In this document: one piece after another, positions 18,669-27,662 of the stretch
Position numbering within the stretch: position 1 is the first letter of the stretch
Layout: every line of letters begins with the position of its first letter
Source: Shewanella mangrovisoli
GTDB lineage: Bacteria > Pseudomonadota > Gammaproteobacteria > Enterobacterales > Shewanellaceae
Assembly (NCBI RefSeq): GCF_019457635.1
Contig: NZ_CP080412.1
Location: 558,001 to 622,000 of the forward strand
Length of the DNA: 64,000 nt
Direction of reading: 5' to 3'
Made by a program: the position numbers and the translations under genes
The notes under the pieces: model-generated
Told to the model about the DNA's origin: nothing
What the model saw: only the letters and a program-made list of their open reading frames with translations
The model's database searches: none

Positions 18669-19091
18669 CTAACAATAACTTTGCAGCCATTGGTCGAGTG
18701 CCGACTTGGGTAAGGCGCCCGCTTGCTGGGCGATAACATGCCCCTGTTTGAAAATCATCAGCGTAGGGATAGAGCAGATCCCAAATTGCGCCGCCAGCGC
18801 CTGTTGCTCCTCGGTATTAATCTTGCCGAAGTGAAATTGTGGTTCCCATGCTTTTGCCGCCGCCGAAAAGGTGGGCGCAAAGCTTTTGCAGGGGCCGCAC
18901 CAGCTCGCCCAAAAATCGACAACGAGTGGCAACTCTGATTTGTTTGCATGATTAATAAAATTGGCGCTCGTGAGCTCAATGGGCGCCGCCGCAAACAGAT
19001 TCTGTTTACATTTGCCGCAGGTCGGCTGCTCAGTTAACCGCTCTTGGGGCACACGGTTTAAGGTGTCACAGTGGGGGCAGGCAATAATCAT
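18669..19091 (-). CDS. trxC: Thioredoxin 2
   Basis: A 140-residue cytoplasmic thioredoxin with the N-terminal zinc-binding extension that defines TrxC: CPHC at 5-8 and CGKC at about 25-28. The thioredoxin fold follows, with the WCGPC active site and the cis-proline in SIPTLM. It reduces protein disulfides and is typically induced by oxidative stress through OxyR; I could not identify an OxyR site in the 188-base divergent region. The start at 19091 has AAGGAG upstream. Confidence 0.96.
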   Translation of the reverse strand: MIIACPHCDTLNRVPQERLTEQPTCGKCKQNLFAAAPIELTSANFINHANKSELPLVVDFWASWCGPCKSFAPTFSAAAKAWEPQFHFGKINTEEQQALAAQFGICSIPTLMIFKQGHVIAQQAGALPKSALDQWLQSYC

Positions 19092-19279
19092 GGAATGGCT
19101 CCTTAGCTCAATGCATGTTGTAGATATGGGGGCGCTGCGGCAAATTTAAAGGGAGGTAAAGGCGTACTAAACCTGCGCCACAAAATGGATGAGCTGCACC
19201 GACAAGCTCGGCTAGCGATGTTAGAATAGGCACTTTGATGAATCACTTGAATGTAAGTGACGGCGAAGAGATTAATTAA

Positions 19280-19615
19280 ATGACTGAATTAGAAGTTGTC
19301 GATCTGGTTATCGGCGAAGGAAAAGAGGCCGTAAAAGGCGCGTTGATCACCACTCAATACCGTGGTTTTTTGCAGGATGGCACTCAGTTCGATTCCTCCT
19401 ATGACCGTGGTCAGGCATTTCAATGCGTGATCGGTACTGGCCGTGTGATTAAAGGCTGGGATCAAGGGCTGATGGGCATGAAGGTTGGCGGTAAACGTAA
19501 GTTATTCGTTCCCGCGCATTTAGCCTACGGCGAGCGCCAAATTGGTGCCCATATCAAGCCGAATTCGGACCTCACCTTTGAGATTGAATTGCTTGAAGTG
19601 CTAACCCGCGATTAA
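19280..19615 (+). CDS. FKBP-type peptidyl-prolyl isomerase, small cytoplasmic
   Basis: A single FKBP domain of 111 residues with no signal peptide. The conserved ligand-pocket residues are present: YRG, DSSYDRG, V-I-GW, GGKRKLFVPAHLAYG and LTFEIELLEV. It catalyses cis-trans isomerisation of prolyl bonds. It resembles the stand-alone FKBPs next to trxC in Shewanella. It stands alone, ending at a terminator. Substrate unknown. Confidence 0.93.
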   Translation: MTELEVVDLVIGEGKEAVKGALITTQYRGFLQDGTQFDSSYDRGQAFQCVIGTGRVIKGWDQGLMGMKVGGKRKLFVPAHLAYGERQIGAHIKPNSDLTFEIELLEVLTRD

Positions 19616-19633
19616 TAGTAACGGGTTGAAGAT

Positions 19634-19660
19634 GGGGTCAGCATTTGGCTGACTCCTTTT
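19634..19660 (+). terminator. Rho-independent terminator of the FKBP gene
   Basis: GGGGTCAGC (19634-19642) pairs with GCTGACTCC (19648-19656), with one G-T wobble, and is followed by TTTT. Confidence 0.8.
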
Positions 19661-19682
19661 GAACTGCTTGATCTCCCTTTTG

Positions 19683-19731
19683 CTATGTCCTTTTGGCTTT
19701 ATCCTTTTTACTATGTCCCTTCGGCTTTAAC
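19683..19731 (+). repeat. Imperfect 28-base tandem repeat
   Basis: Two 21-base copies, starting CTATGTCC and ending GGCTTTA(T/A)C, lie at 19683-19703 and 19711-19731. They differ at three positions, and the intervening bases also resemble each other. They sit between the FKBP terminator and the broken diguanylate cyclase gene. A local duplication is the simplest reading. Confidence 0.65.
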
Positions 19732-19779
19732 TGTTTTACACTGGACGAAAATTCCCCAATTTAATGACAGAGATTTTTC

Positions 19780-20756
19780 GTGGTAGCGGATTCTGCAGCA
19801 CAAATAAAGCAACTTCAGGCCGAAATCGCCGAGCTTAAACGTGAAAATGCGCGGTTAACGGCGCTCAATAATCGTGCCGAAGAGAAACTCTTTGCCGCCC
19901 TCGATGGTAATGGCTTGTGTTTGTGGGAGCAACATGTTCCCAGTGGCAATCTCACCCTGTTCAATGTGAAGTGGGGCGAGCTGCTTGGCTTTAGCCGCGA
20001 GGAGCTTCGCGCCCATGTCGACAGCTGGAAAAGCAAACTTCATCCAGATGATAAAGACTGGGTAATCAAAGCCTTTGAAGATCATGTGAATGGCAAGGCC
20101 GATTATTATCAGGTCGTACACCGTATGCTGCACAAAGATGGCAGCATCACTTGGGTGTCGGATCGTGGCCGCATTGTTGAGCGTCTCCCCGATGGCACGC
20201 CGCTGCGGATGATGGGCAGCCATATCGATATCACTCAAGAAAAGCGCTACGAGCTGGATTTAGCCCGACTAGCCCACAGCGACCCACTCACCAACTTGAT
20301 GAACCGCCAAGCCATCGCCAAGGCCTTCGATGAGTTATTACAACCCGGCCAGCGCGGGGCATTATTCTTTATCGATCTTGATGGTTTTAAGGCCTTAAAT
20401 GATCACCATGGCCACAAGTTTGGCGATAACTTATTGGTGCATGTGGCGCATTCATTAGGGGCGCACAGGCGAAGATCGCGCGGCTCGGCGGGGACGAGTT
20501 TGTGATTGTCCTGCCCACTTCGGATATCGAAGCCTTAGGCATGCTCGCGCAATCCTTACTGGATGTTTATCGACAGCGTTTCTTGCTCGATGGTTGTGAA
20601 GTGGCGATTAGCTTGAGTATCGGTATCGATATTTTTGAGTACGGCGATCGTTTTACTCAAAGCTGCGATCGCGCCGATGCGGCTATGTATCGTATTAAAC
20701 ACCAAGGGAAAAACGGCTACAGCTTCTCTCGGAATGAGAGCTGTATTGACCGCTAA
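19780..20756 (+). pseudogene. PAS-GGDEF diguanylate cyclase gene broken by a one-base frameshift
   Basis: The first frame (GTG at 19780) encodes a short coiled coil (about 1-30), a PAS domain with PAC motif (about 35-155), and the start of GGDEF (DPLTNLMNRQ, FIDLDGFKALNDHHGHKFGDNLL). It stops at 20505 after a run of unnatural residues (HRRRSRGSAG). The next frame, readable from about 20460, continues the domain with ARLGGDEFVIVLP and runs to 20756. The switch lies at GGGG (20458-20461): one extra G there would give a seamless SLGGAQAKIARLGGDEF. So one base appears lost from a homopolymer, and the catalytic motif is cut off from the sensor. A sequencing error is the main alternative. A start codon before 20502 in the second frame is not convincing. 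Confidence 0.85.
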
Positions 20757-20798
20757 TGGGCGGTAGACGCGCCGTGCTTGCGCGTCCTACAGTGATAT

Positions 20799-21197
20799 TT
20801 ACAGCTGACAGCCCCACACCTCAACGGCGGCATCTTGTTTGTTCGGTGGACCAATCCAATGACTCATGGCTTGGCATTGCGCCTCCCCAGAAGCCTGAGT
20901 GAAACACAGTTCAAAATCCCCTGCCTCGGGTGTGCGCCCTAGGCGTAATCTCGGCAGCACGGGCAACTTAGGTTGATAATGCCAACTGCCATTGTTAAGC
21001 ACCGCATCATCGGGGATTTCCATTCCCGCGCCCGTGCCTTTGACTCTGGCCTCAGTGAGGCGTAATCCTTGAGTGGTGACTCGATAGTCTTCTTCCCAGC
21101 GGATTTTTTCGATGCTGTGGTTCCATGCTAGGGTGAACTGCTCTGTGGGCACTTGTGCCCACAGTGTGCCGGCTAGGCCTAAACATAGACCTAGCAT
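20799..21197 (-). CDS. DUF1850 protein of the TRAP transporter operon
   Basis: A 132-residue protein with an N-terminal signal sequence (LGLCLGLAGTLWA) and a beta-rich body. It contains the DUF1850 hallmarks FTLAWNHSIEKIRWEEDYRV and GAGMEIPDDA. Such proteins sit almost exclusively beside TAXI-type TRAP transporters; their function is unknown. The gene is the last of the three-gene operon and starts 33 bases past the permease stop. Three Cys residues in the last third could form a disulfide in the periplasm. Confidence 0.82.
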   Translation of the reverse strand: MLGLCLGLAGTLWAQVPTEQFTLAWNHSIEKIRWEEDYRVTTQGLRLTEARVKGTGAGMEIPDDAVLNNGSWHYQPKLPVLPRLRLGRTPEAGDFELCFTQASGEAQCQAMSHWIGPPNKQDAAVEVWGCQL

Positions 21198-21230
21198 GCT
21201 ATTGCCTTACCTTTGCATTCGCTCAAAACC

Positions 21231-23264
21231 TTACCCCTGCTCCGCAAGACGTTTCAGTTTGCGTGCTCTAAGGCTGTGCTGCACGATAAAGAGTAGCGCC
21301 AGACCAAAGCCGATTTCATCACTGAGCGGTGTCGCAAGGATTAAACTGGCTCCGGCGAGGAAGCCGATAACGCGTTCCCACCAATAGAGTTTTTGCAGTA
21401 AGAAACCGGTAAAGATCACGCCCCAGATGCCTATGCCTACTGTGGCTTTTAACATCACAAAGCCGATGGCAAGCCAGCTATCACTTTGTAGCATAAGCGC
21501 TGGGTCGTAAACCGCCATAAAGGGGATCACAAAACCTGCGATAGCGATTCGAATCGCCCACAGACTGATCTTCAGTCCCGATTCTTTTGCGATTGGCGCT
21601 GCGGCAAAGCAGGCCAAGGCGACGGGAGGTGTGAGGTCGGCCATAATCCCAAAGTAAAACACAAACATATGGGAGACGATCAGCGGTACACCTAAGTCCA
21701 GCAGGGCGGGTGCGGCAATCGAGCTGGTGATAATGTAGTTAGGAATACTCGGGATCCCCATACCTAACACCATACAAGTCAGCATAGTTAACACCAGTGA
21801 GAGGAAGAGGTTATCTTGACCCACTGCGAGGATGTAACTGGCGAAGGTTGAGGCAATGCCCGTCAGCGAGACGATACCGATAATTACCCCAACTAGGGCG
21901 CAGGCTATCCCTACTGGCACCGCATGGCGAGCGCCATCGACTAAGGCGTGCAGGCAGATGGTCAGGGTATCTTTGCCCCCTTTGATAAACCAGCAGACAG
22001 CAACCAGTAAGGCGATGACCCCAAAGACGACGGCGATTCCCATCTGGAAGAAGCCGGCACACAAGACCCCTAGGGCAATCCAAAAGGCGAAGCGCATCGC
22101 ATTAGAAGGCAGGCGCAGCACAATCGCAGAGCCTAAGATCACTATCGAAGTCAGTGCTAAACCGACCATGCCAGAGAACAGCGGCGTACGTCCCGAAAAC
22201 AGTAAGTAAATTAAAATAAACAGCGGGATCAGCAGATACCAGCGCTCCTTCACTGCCGCCCAGGGATCGGGACATTGATCCTTGGGTAAGCCGCAGAGAT
22301 TGGCGCGTTTGGCCTCCAGATGCACCATCCAGAACACTGAGCTGAAATACAACAACGCGGGAATTAACGCCGCTTTGGCGATTTCAATAAACGGCACGTT
22401 AATGGTTTCGGCCATGATAAAGGCCACCGCGCCCATGATGGGCGGCATAATCTGGCTACCCATACTGGAGGTGGCTTCTACACCGCCAGCAAAGGCGGGG
22501 CGGTAGCCGAAGCGTTTCATCAAGGGGATGGTAAATTGCCCCGTGGTCACCACGTTGGCGACACCCGAGCCCGTGATTGTGCCCATCATAGCCGAAGAAA
22601 CCACGGCTACTTTCGCCGGGCCGCCGAGTTTATGGCCGAATAATCCCATCGCAAAATCGGTAAACAGACGGATCATCCCCGCCTGCTCTAAAAAGGCGCC
22701 AAACAAAATAAACAGAAAGATATAGGTGGCCGATACGTAGGTTGGTGTGCCGTAGAGGCCCTCGGTACCGAAGGATAACTGATTGATAATTTGGTCAACA
22801 CCGTAGCCGCGGTGCATTAAGTCACCAGGGAGATATTGGCCGAATAAGCCGTAGGCCAAGAAAATACAGCAGATAATTGGCAGAGCCCAGCCCATCACCC
22901 GCCGCGCGGCTTCAAACACTAAAAAAATCAACACTACGCCTATCACCATATCGGCATCGGTGAGTTCACCGGAGCGTTGGATCAAGTCTGCCTCAAAAAA
23001 CCATTGATAGGCGGCCGTTGCCATGCCCGCAAGGCCAAGTACCCAGCCTAAGGGTTGCCAAGGGCGAGACTTACCCACCGCCGGATAACTTAAAAATACG
23101 ATTAACAGTAAAAAGCCCACATGGGTTGCCCGCAATACTTGGGTCGATACGGGATGAAAGGCGGCGGTAATGATTTGAAAAATGGAGAAAACTAGCGCCG
23201 TATAAAACAGTGCCTTGGGCCAGTCACTGGTCTTAGCGCCTAGTCCTTGTTCGGAATCGCTCAT
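21231..23264 (-). CDS. TRAP transporter fused permease (4TM/12TM), TAXI type
   Basis: A 677-residue inner-membrane protein that fuses the small DctQ-like (N-terminal 4 helices) and large DctM-like subunits. The DctM part shows the signature loops TGSGVANVVTTGQFTIPLMKR and MGSQIMPPIMGAVAF, and in the second repeat GMGIPSIPNYI and MADLTPPVALACFAAAPIA. It imports an organic anion using the sodium gradient together with the receptor gene just upstream. GAGGCATAA precedes the start. Fused permeases of this kind pair with TAXI receptors. Substrate unknown; glutamate or 2-oxoacid type compounds are known for relatives. Confidence 0.93.
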   Translation of the reverse strand: MSDSEQGLGAKTSDWPKALFYTALVFSIFQIITAAFHPVSTQVLRATHVGFLLLIVFLSYPAVGKSRPWQPLGWVLGLAGMATAAYQWFFEADLIQRSGELTDADMVIGVVLIFLVFEAARRVMGWALPIICCIFLAYGLFGQYLPGDLMHRGYGVDQIINQLSFGTEGLYGTPTYVSATYIFLFILFGAFLEQAGMIRLFTDFAMGLFGHKLGGPAKVAVVSSAMMGTITGSGVANVVTTGQFTIPLMKRFGYRPAFAGGVEATSSMGSQIMPPIMGAVAFIMAETINVPFIEIAKAALIPALLYFSSVFWMVHLEAKRANLCGLPKDQCPDPWAAVKERWYLLIPLFILIYLLFSGRTPLFSGMVGLALTSIVILGSAIVLRLPSNAMRFAFWIALGVLCAGFFQMGIAVVFGVIALLVAVCWFIKGGKDTLTICLHALVDGARHAVPVGIACALVGVIIGIVSLTGIASTFASYILAVGQDNLFLSLVLTMLTCMVLGMGIPSIPNYIITSSIAAPALLDLGVPLIVSHMFVFYFGIMADLTPPVALACFAAAPIAKESGLKISLWAIRIAIAGFVIPFMAVYDPALMLQSDSWLAIGFVMLKATVGIGIWGVIFTGFLLQKLYWWERVIGFLAGASLILATPLSDEIGFGLALLFIVQHSLRARKLKRLAEQG

Positions 23265-23302
23265 ATTTATGCCTCACAGCATTAGACTACAGAGGGCGAC
23301 GC

Positions 23303-23333
23303 AGCACTTGAGTGACGCTATCACTCAAGTGCT
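23303..23333 (-). promoter_or_regulatory. 13-bp perfect hairpin between receptor and permease genes
   Basis: AGCACTTGAGTGA (23303-23315) pairs with TCACTCAAGTGCT (23321-23333) around CGCTA. It has no T-tract on the minus strand, so it is not a classic terminator. Hairpins after periplasmic receptor genes often stabilise the upstream message so that more receptor than permease is made. Confidence 0.7.
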
Positions 23334-23371
23334 TAGGTGAAAAACGGGTCGCACAGATTGAGGTTACACCC

Positions 23372-24328
23372 TTAGAGTGCGCCAACTTCTTTGAAATAAC
23401 GCTCAGCACCTGGGTGCAGTGGCGCAGGCAGGTTTTTGGTTGCCTTGTCTAATTGAATGGCTTTCGCAGCTGAGTGGGCGTTGCCGAGGCGGTCTAAATG
23501 TTCGAACATCAGTTTAGTCATCTGATAGGCTAAATCGTCAGACACACCCGCTTGAGTCACAAACAGGTTTTGAATCGCAACCGTAGAAACATCGGCGGTT
23601 TGGCCTTCGTAGGTGGCTGCTGGGATCACCCCATGTTGGTAGGCTGGGTTATTGATTTTGCCGATCACATCTTCGGGAATTTCCACAAAGTTAATTGGCA
23701 TAGTCGCGGCTAAATCGCGGATCGCCGCCATCCCTAAGCCCGAAGATTGTAGAGTTGCATCTAACTGACGGTTTTTAATCAGCTCGACCGATTCGGCGTA
23801 GGGTAAAAATTCCACTTTGCCCATGTCTTCGTAGCTTAAACCCGCAGCTTTAAAAATTGCGCGCGCGTTGAGTTCAGTACCCGACTTAGGCGCACCAACA
23901 GAAATACGTTTACCCTTCAAATCGGCTAAGGTTTTGATGCCAGATTCCTTATTGGCCACAATTTGAATGTAGTTAGGGTAAGCTGCTGCGAGCACGCGCA
24001 CCTTATCTAATGGCTTTTTAAAGCCGGCATCGGCATCGCCTTGATAGGCTGCAGCCACCGAATCGCCTAAGGCTAAGGCCAATTCACCACGACCCGCTTG
24101 TAGTAAGTTGAGGTTTTCAACCGAGGCTTTGGTGGCTTGCACTGAGGTTTTAGCGCCTTCAATGCCTGAGCCGTAGAGCTGCGACAGTGCCACACCAATG
24201 GGGTAATACACGCCACTGGTGCCGCCAGTTAAGATATTGACAAAGGCAGGTGCGGCCGCCATTGAGGCTGCGCTGAGTGAGAGTGTTAATGCTGCGCCAA
24301 CGGCGATAAAACGTTTGTTGATTTTCAT
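23372..24328 (-). CDS. TAXI-family TRAP transporter solute receptor
   Basis: A 318-residue periplasmic binding protein. The signal peptide has a basic MKINKR start, a hydrophobic core and an SMAAA cleavage region near residue 25. The mature part opens with the TAXI motif (ILTGGTSGVYYPIG). Ligand-hinge residues are in LQAGRGELALALGDS and GKRISVGAPKSGTELNAR. It captures the substrate in the periplasm and delivers it to the fused permease. AAGGATAT precedes the start. It is the first gene of the operon and so lies nearest the promoter. Confidence 0.94.
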   Translation of the reverse strand: MKINKRFIAVGAALTLSLSAASMAAAPAFVNILTGGTSGVYYPIGVALSQLYGSGIEGAKTSVQATKASVENLNLLQAGRGELALALGDSVAAAYQGDADAGFKKPLDKVRVLAAAYPNYIQIVANKESGIKTLADLKGKRISVGAPKSGTELNARAIFKAAGLSYEDMGKVEFLPYAESVELIKNRQLDATLQSSGLGMAAIRDLAATMPINFVEIPEDVIGKINNPAYQHGVIPAATYEGQTADVSTVAIQNLFVTQAGVSDDLAYQMTKLMFEHLDRLGNAHSAAKAIQLDKATKNLPAPLHPGAERYFKEVGAL

Positions 24329-24754
24329 GCTGAAATATCCTTATTTTTTATTGTGTTATATAGGGTAAGGTAAATCGGACTGTTTGATTGCTACTTTAGT
24401 ATCACTACTTATATACCCAAATCTGCTCAAAATACAGGCTTTGACACGAGTTTATATGCAGTCTAAATCTTGATTTATGAGGCTTATCGTCAATATTCCA
24501 CTAGGGCTAGCGAGCGTCGGGTGCTGTGATGGCTAAAATGGAATAAGCTTATAAATTGGTAACTTAGCTGCGATTATGGTTCTGGGTGATCTAGGTAAAT
24601 AAAACCTTAGCAAAAGACTCAAGCAATGTGCATGTTGCTTTAGTCTAGGTGACATTTTCAGTTAAAGACTTAGGCTAATTAAATCATCATCTTACTGATA
24701 ACTTAATCTGTGTTGTTTGCGGGATTAATAACCAATAACCGAGAGCGAGCCAAT
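24329..24754. promoter_or_regulatory. Intergenic region upstream of the TRAP operon
   Basis: About 425 AT-rich bases containing the presumed promoter of the TAXI receptor gene. No strong dyad, promoter pair or small gene stands out. Confidence 0.3.
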
Positions 24755-24781
24755 AAAAAGGGCTAACCGCAGTTAACCCTT
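24755..24781 (-). terminator. Terminator of the 40-residue protein gene
   Basis: On the minus strand AAGGGTTAAC pairs with GTTAGCCCTT (plus-strand positions 24772-24781 and 24758-24767) around TGCG, with one wobble pair. TTTTTATTGG follows. It lies about 40 bases past the stop at 24822. Confidence 0.82.
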
Positions 24782-24821
24782 AATTGTCGATATTGGAGGC
24801 GCACCCTAAAGTGCCACAATA

Positions 24822-24944
24822 TTATTTAACGTTATCGAGGAGACCTTTAGACGCATTTTTGGCGTGTTTTGCGGCACGTTTTTCCTTCATCGTCATTAAC
24901 GGCTTTTTCTTGGCCTCTTTGCGATTTTTTTGCTCTTTACTCAT
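24822..24944 (-). CDS. 40-residue lysine-rich basic protein
   Basis: A complete short gene: ATG at 24944, TAA at 24822, GGAG six bases before the start, and a good terminator after the stop. The product is extremely basic and helical (starts MSKEQKNRKEAKKKP, contains KEKRAAKHAKNASK). It has no Cys, Trp or hydrophobic stretch. The composition suggests a nucleic-acid or ribosome-associated peptide, but I do not recognise a family. The combination of RBS, frame and terminator makes chance unlikely. Confidence 0.75.
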   Translation of the reverse strand: MSKEQKNRKEAKKKPLMTMKEKRAAKHAKNASKGLLDNVK

Positions 24945-25257
24945 AGCTAACTCCATGTACTTTCAGTGGTTGTTCATCAGGCTAATCATGTAAGCCATTT
25001 GCGTAAAACCCGTTCCATGATGTCCTGATTAAAACGAAACGATTAAACTCGAATTACACCATTTTTAAATCACAACTATTTAAAACTATTGGTAAATTAC
25101 TTGAATTTATTTGCCTCTCTGAGCGGTACTCGCAAAATAATCTTATCACCTAAATCCTAACTAAGATCCACTCACTACTTAGAATAATTCACGCTAATGG
25201 TAGTGCCAATGTGTATATAAAATATGCGGTTTGGCGCACGGTTTTAGCCCTGTGCCG
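24945..25257. other. Intergenic region, nothing recognised
   Basis: 313 AT-rich bases between the small basic protein gene and the YjgR-type ATPase gene, both on the minus strand. It should contain the promoter of the small gene. An imperfect GC-rich hairpin (about 25234-25257) just past the ATPase stop may act in termination. Confidence 0.3.
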
Positions 25258-26751
25258 TTACCTGCGGGTCGACTTGCCGAGTATGCCGCCGAGCAGTCCG
25301 CGCAATATTTGTTTACCGAGTTGATTACCCACGGTTCGCGCCGCTTGTTTAGAGAGGGTTTCGGCTAACCCTTGGCGGCGTTTATTGCCAAAAATCAGTT
25401 CACTAAACCAGCCCTGTTCTGCCTCTTTGGCGGCGGGCGTATTCGCCGTTTTGGTGCTACTGGCGCCATTGGCCACTTCGGCGTGCCGCTGATTGAGTCG
25501 CTCGTAGGCGGACTCTCGGTTGATTAAGGTATCGTACTTGCCACCAATGGGGCTCTTGGCACGAATGGCGCTTAACTCCTCTGGGCTTGCAGGCCCCATG
25601 CGACAGCGGGGCGGCGCAATCAAGGCGCGTTCCACCATAGTGGGCACGCCTTTCTCAGCGAGTGTCGAGACTAAAGCTTCGCCCACGGCGAGTTGTGAGA
25701 TCACCTCACTGACCACCAATTTAGGGTTGGGCACAAAGGTTTCGGCCGCGGTTTTAACGGCTTTTTGATCCCTTGGGGTATATGCCCTGAGGGCATGCTG
25801 AATGCGATTACCGAGCTGACCTAAGATCTCGTTGGGAATATCGTCAGGGAATTGCGAGCAAAAATACACCCCGACGCCCTTGGAGCGGATAAGCCGCATA
25901 ATCTGCTCTATGCGTTTAAGCAAACTTGCTGGGCAGCCTTCAAACAATAAGTGCGCCTCATCGATAAAGAAGACTAACTTGGGTTTATCGAGATCGCCGA
26001 CTTCGGGCAGGTTTTCAAAGAGTTCTGATAGCAGCCAGAGTAAGAAGCTGGAGTAGAGGCTAGGGGTCAGGATTAACTTATTGGCAGCTAACAAATTGAT
26101 AATGCCGCGCCCTTGCAAGTTAGTACGCATCAAGTCTTCGAGTTGTAGCGCAGGCTCGCCGAAAAAGTCTTTGCCACCATCGCGTTCTAAGCCGAGGACC
26201 GAACGTTGAATGGCGGCGAGGGATTGGGCGCTGATAAGCCCATATTTGGCGGAGACCTCTTTGCGCTCATCGGCGACTAAGTTCAGCATGGCGCGAAGAT
26301 CGTCGAGATCGAGTAACAATAATCCTTGGTCATCAGCTAGTTGAAAGACGATATCTAGAATACTGCTTTGGGTGTCATTGAGTTCGAGAATACGCCCGAG
26401 CAGGGTCGGCCCCATCTCACTCACGGTTGTGCGTAATGGGTGCCCTTGCTCTCCTGCGAGATCCCAGCAAACCACGGGATTTGCCTCGGTTTGATAATCT
26501 TCAATGCCGATTTCGGCCGCCCGCTGCAATAGTTTGTCGCTTAGTGTGCCCGCAACGCCAAGCCCAGAGATATCGCCTTTAATGTCGGTGATAAATACCG
26601 GCACACCTTGGCGGGAAAAGCCTTCGGCTAGGGTCATCAGCGAAACGGTTTTCCCCGTCCCCGTGGCGCCGGCGATCAGTCCGTGGCGGTTGGCATATTT
26701 AAGATTTAAGTGAACCTGTTGCTCACCTTTACCTAAGAGTAGAGTATTCAA
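25258..26751 (-). CDS. yjgR: HerA-like ATPase, YjgR family (DUF853)
   Basis: A 497-residue soluble AAA-type ATPase of the HerA/FtsK superfamily. Walker A GATGTGKT is at residues 28-35. The FITDIKGDISGL segment follows, and Walker B reads LVFFIDEAHLLF. The C-terminus is Gly/Lys-rich (QLGKQILRGLLGGILGKSTRR), typical of YjgR. Members are widespread and their cellular role is unsettled; a DNA-linked motor is assumed from the fold. The gene is divergent from a small lipoprotein gene. Confidence 0.9.
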   Translation of the reverse strand: MNTLLLGKGEQQVHLNLKYANRHGLIAGATGTGKTVSLMTLAEGFSRQGVPVFITDIKGDISGLGVAGTLSDKLLQRAAEIGIEDYQTEANPVVCWDLAGEQGHPLRTTVSEMGPTLLGRILELNDTQSSILDIVFQLADDQGLLLLDLDDLRAMLNLVADERKEVSAKYGLISAQSLAAIQRSVLGLERDGGKDFFGEPALQLEDLMRTNLQGRGIINLLAANKLILTPSLYSSFLLWLLSELFENLPEVGDLDKPKLVFFIDEAHLLFEGCPASLLKRIEQIMRLIRSKGVGVYFCSQFPDDIPNEILGQLGNRIQHALRAYTPRDQKAVKTAAETFVPNPKLVVSEVISQLAVGEALVSTLAEKGVPTMVERALIAPPRCRMGPASPEELSAIRAKSPIGGKYDTLINRESAYERLNQRHAEVANGASSTKTANTPAAKEAEQGWFSELIFGNKRRQGLAETLSKQAARTVGNQLGKQILRGLLGGILGKSTRR

Positions 26752-26944
26752 GCGCAGTCCTTGTCTTAATTAGCCCCGTGATGAACCAATGGGGCGTCGG
26801 TCATGGGTGGATAAAAAAACACCACTCAGTGTTTGCCTTTCGTGGATCTGTGTCAACATGGTTGAGCACATAATCGATACAGCTCAAGTAAAGCTTGCCA
26901 ATGTTAGCTTGGTTAAGTGTAGCTATTTTGTTGAGGAGCCGAAG

Positions 26945-27178
26945 ATGAAAACCCCTTTGATTATGTTAGTCTTGTCCGCATCACTGTTGACCTCTGCCTG
27001 CGCCGAGTTAGCCTGTTCCGCAAGGACAGATGTCGACCCCTACGAGCCCATGCTAGATAAACAGCGCTGCGTGGCCGAGGCGGATAAACAGTTGGCAGCG
27101 CACGAGAAAGCCAAAAAGGCTGCAGAGGACCAACAGCTGAAACAAGCTGTCGATAAAGCGATTCAACAACGTCAATAG
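26945..27178 (+). CDS. Small lipoprotein
   Basis: A 77-residue protein with a signal peptide and lipobox LTSAC (Cys at about 19). Two more Cys follow, and the C-terminal half is a charged Ala/Lys/Gln-rich helix that may form a coiled coil. The start at 26945 has GAGGAG six bases upstream; longer in-frame starts lack this and would bury the signal peptide. It is followed after 11 bases by a membrane-protein gene. No family recognised. Confidence 0.72.
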   Translation: MKTPLIMLVLSASLLTSACAELACSARTDVDPYEPMLDKQRCVAEADKQLAAHEKAKKAAEDQQLKQAVDKAIQQRQ

Positions 27179-27189
27179 AAAGGATTGGT

Positions 27190-27615
27190 ATGAAGGGAGC
27201 GGGAGGAACACAGGGCGGTATTGGCCAATTTTTTATTGGACTTGCCATGATGTGTGCAGGATTTTATCTGTTATTCAATGCGATACAGGTCAGTTCCAGT
27301 TTTGGCTTGGGCTATGGCCTCTACCGCATGAATGCCTTTGGGCAGGGATTCTCTATCACCACAGGTATGGTGATGCTGCCGTTTATCCTCGGGATAGTGA
27401 TGGTGTTTGTTGATGCCAAGACTAAGCTCGGTTGGCTGCTCACCTTAGGCTCCTTAGTCGCCTTAATTGTCGGGGTGATCAGCTCAATTCAGTTTCACTT
27501 TAGGGCCATGTCGGCCTTCGATTTGATCGTGATTTTAGTGTTAGCCTTTGGTGGGCTCGGGCTGTTTTTACGCTCGTTAAAAGCGGCGCCCGCCGAGCAG
27601 AATGATCCCAAATAA
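27190..27615 (+). CDS. Small membrane protein, four hydrophobic segments
   Basis: A 141-residue inner-membrane protein. The N-terminus is Gly-rich and cytoplasmic. Helices are at about 11-33, 54-74, 80-100 and 108-128, and the tail is hydrophilic. AAAGGATT precedes the ATG. It lies between the small lipoprotein and YpfJ genes on the same strand, so co-transcription is likely. I do not recognise a family. Confidence 0.72.
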   Translation: MKGAGGTQGGIGQFFIGLAMMCAGFYLLFNAIQVSSSFGLGYGLYRMNAFGQGFSITTGMVMLPFILGIVMVFVDAKTKLGWLLTLGSLVALIVGVISSIQFHFRAMSAFDLIVILVLAFGGLGLFLRSLKAAPAEQNDPK

Positions 27616-27662
27616 CGACTACACTGAAATCTAGCTTCCATACCCATAGCCTAGGAAATCCA

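Noticed and set aside
20502-20756. Treating the second half of the GGDEF gene as a separate gene
   Set aside because: It contains only the end of a GGDEF domain, which joins the upstream frame after one base is restored.
23303-23333. Calling the TRAP-operon hairpin a terminator
   Set aside because: No T-tract follows on the minus strand and the downstream genes clearly belong to the same system.
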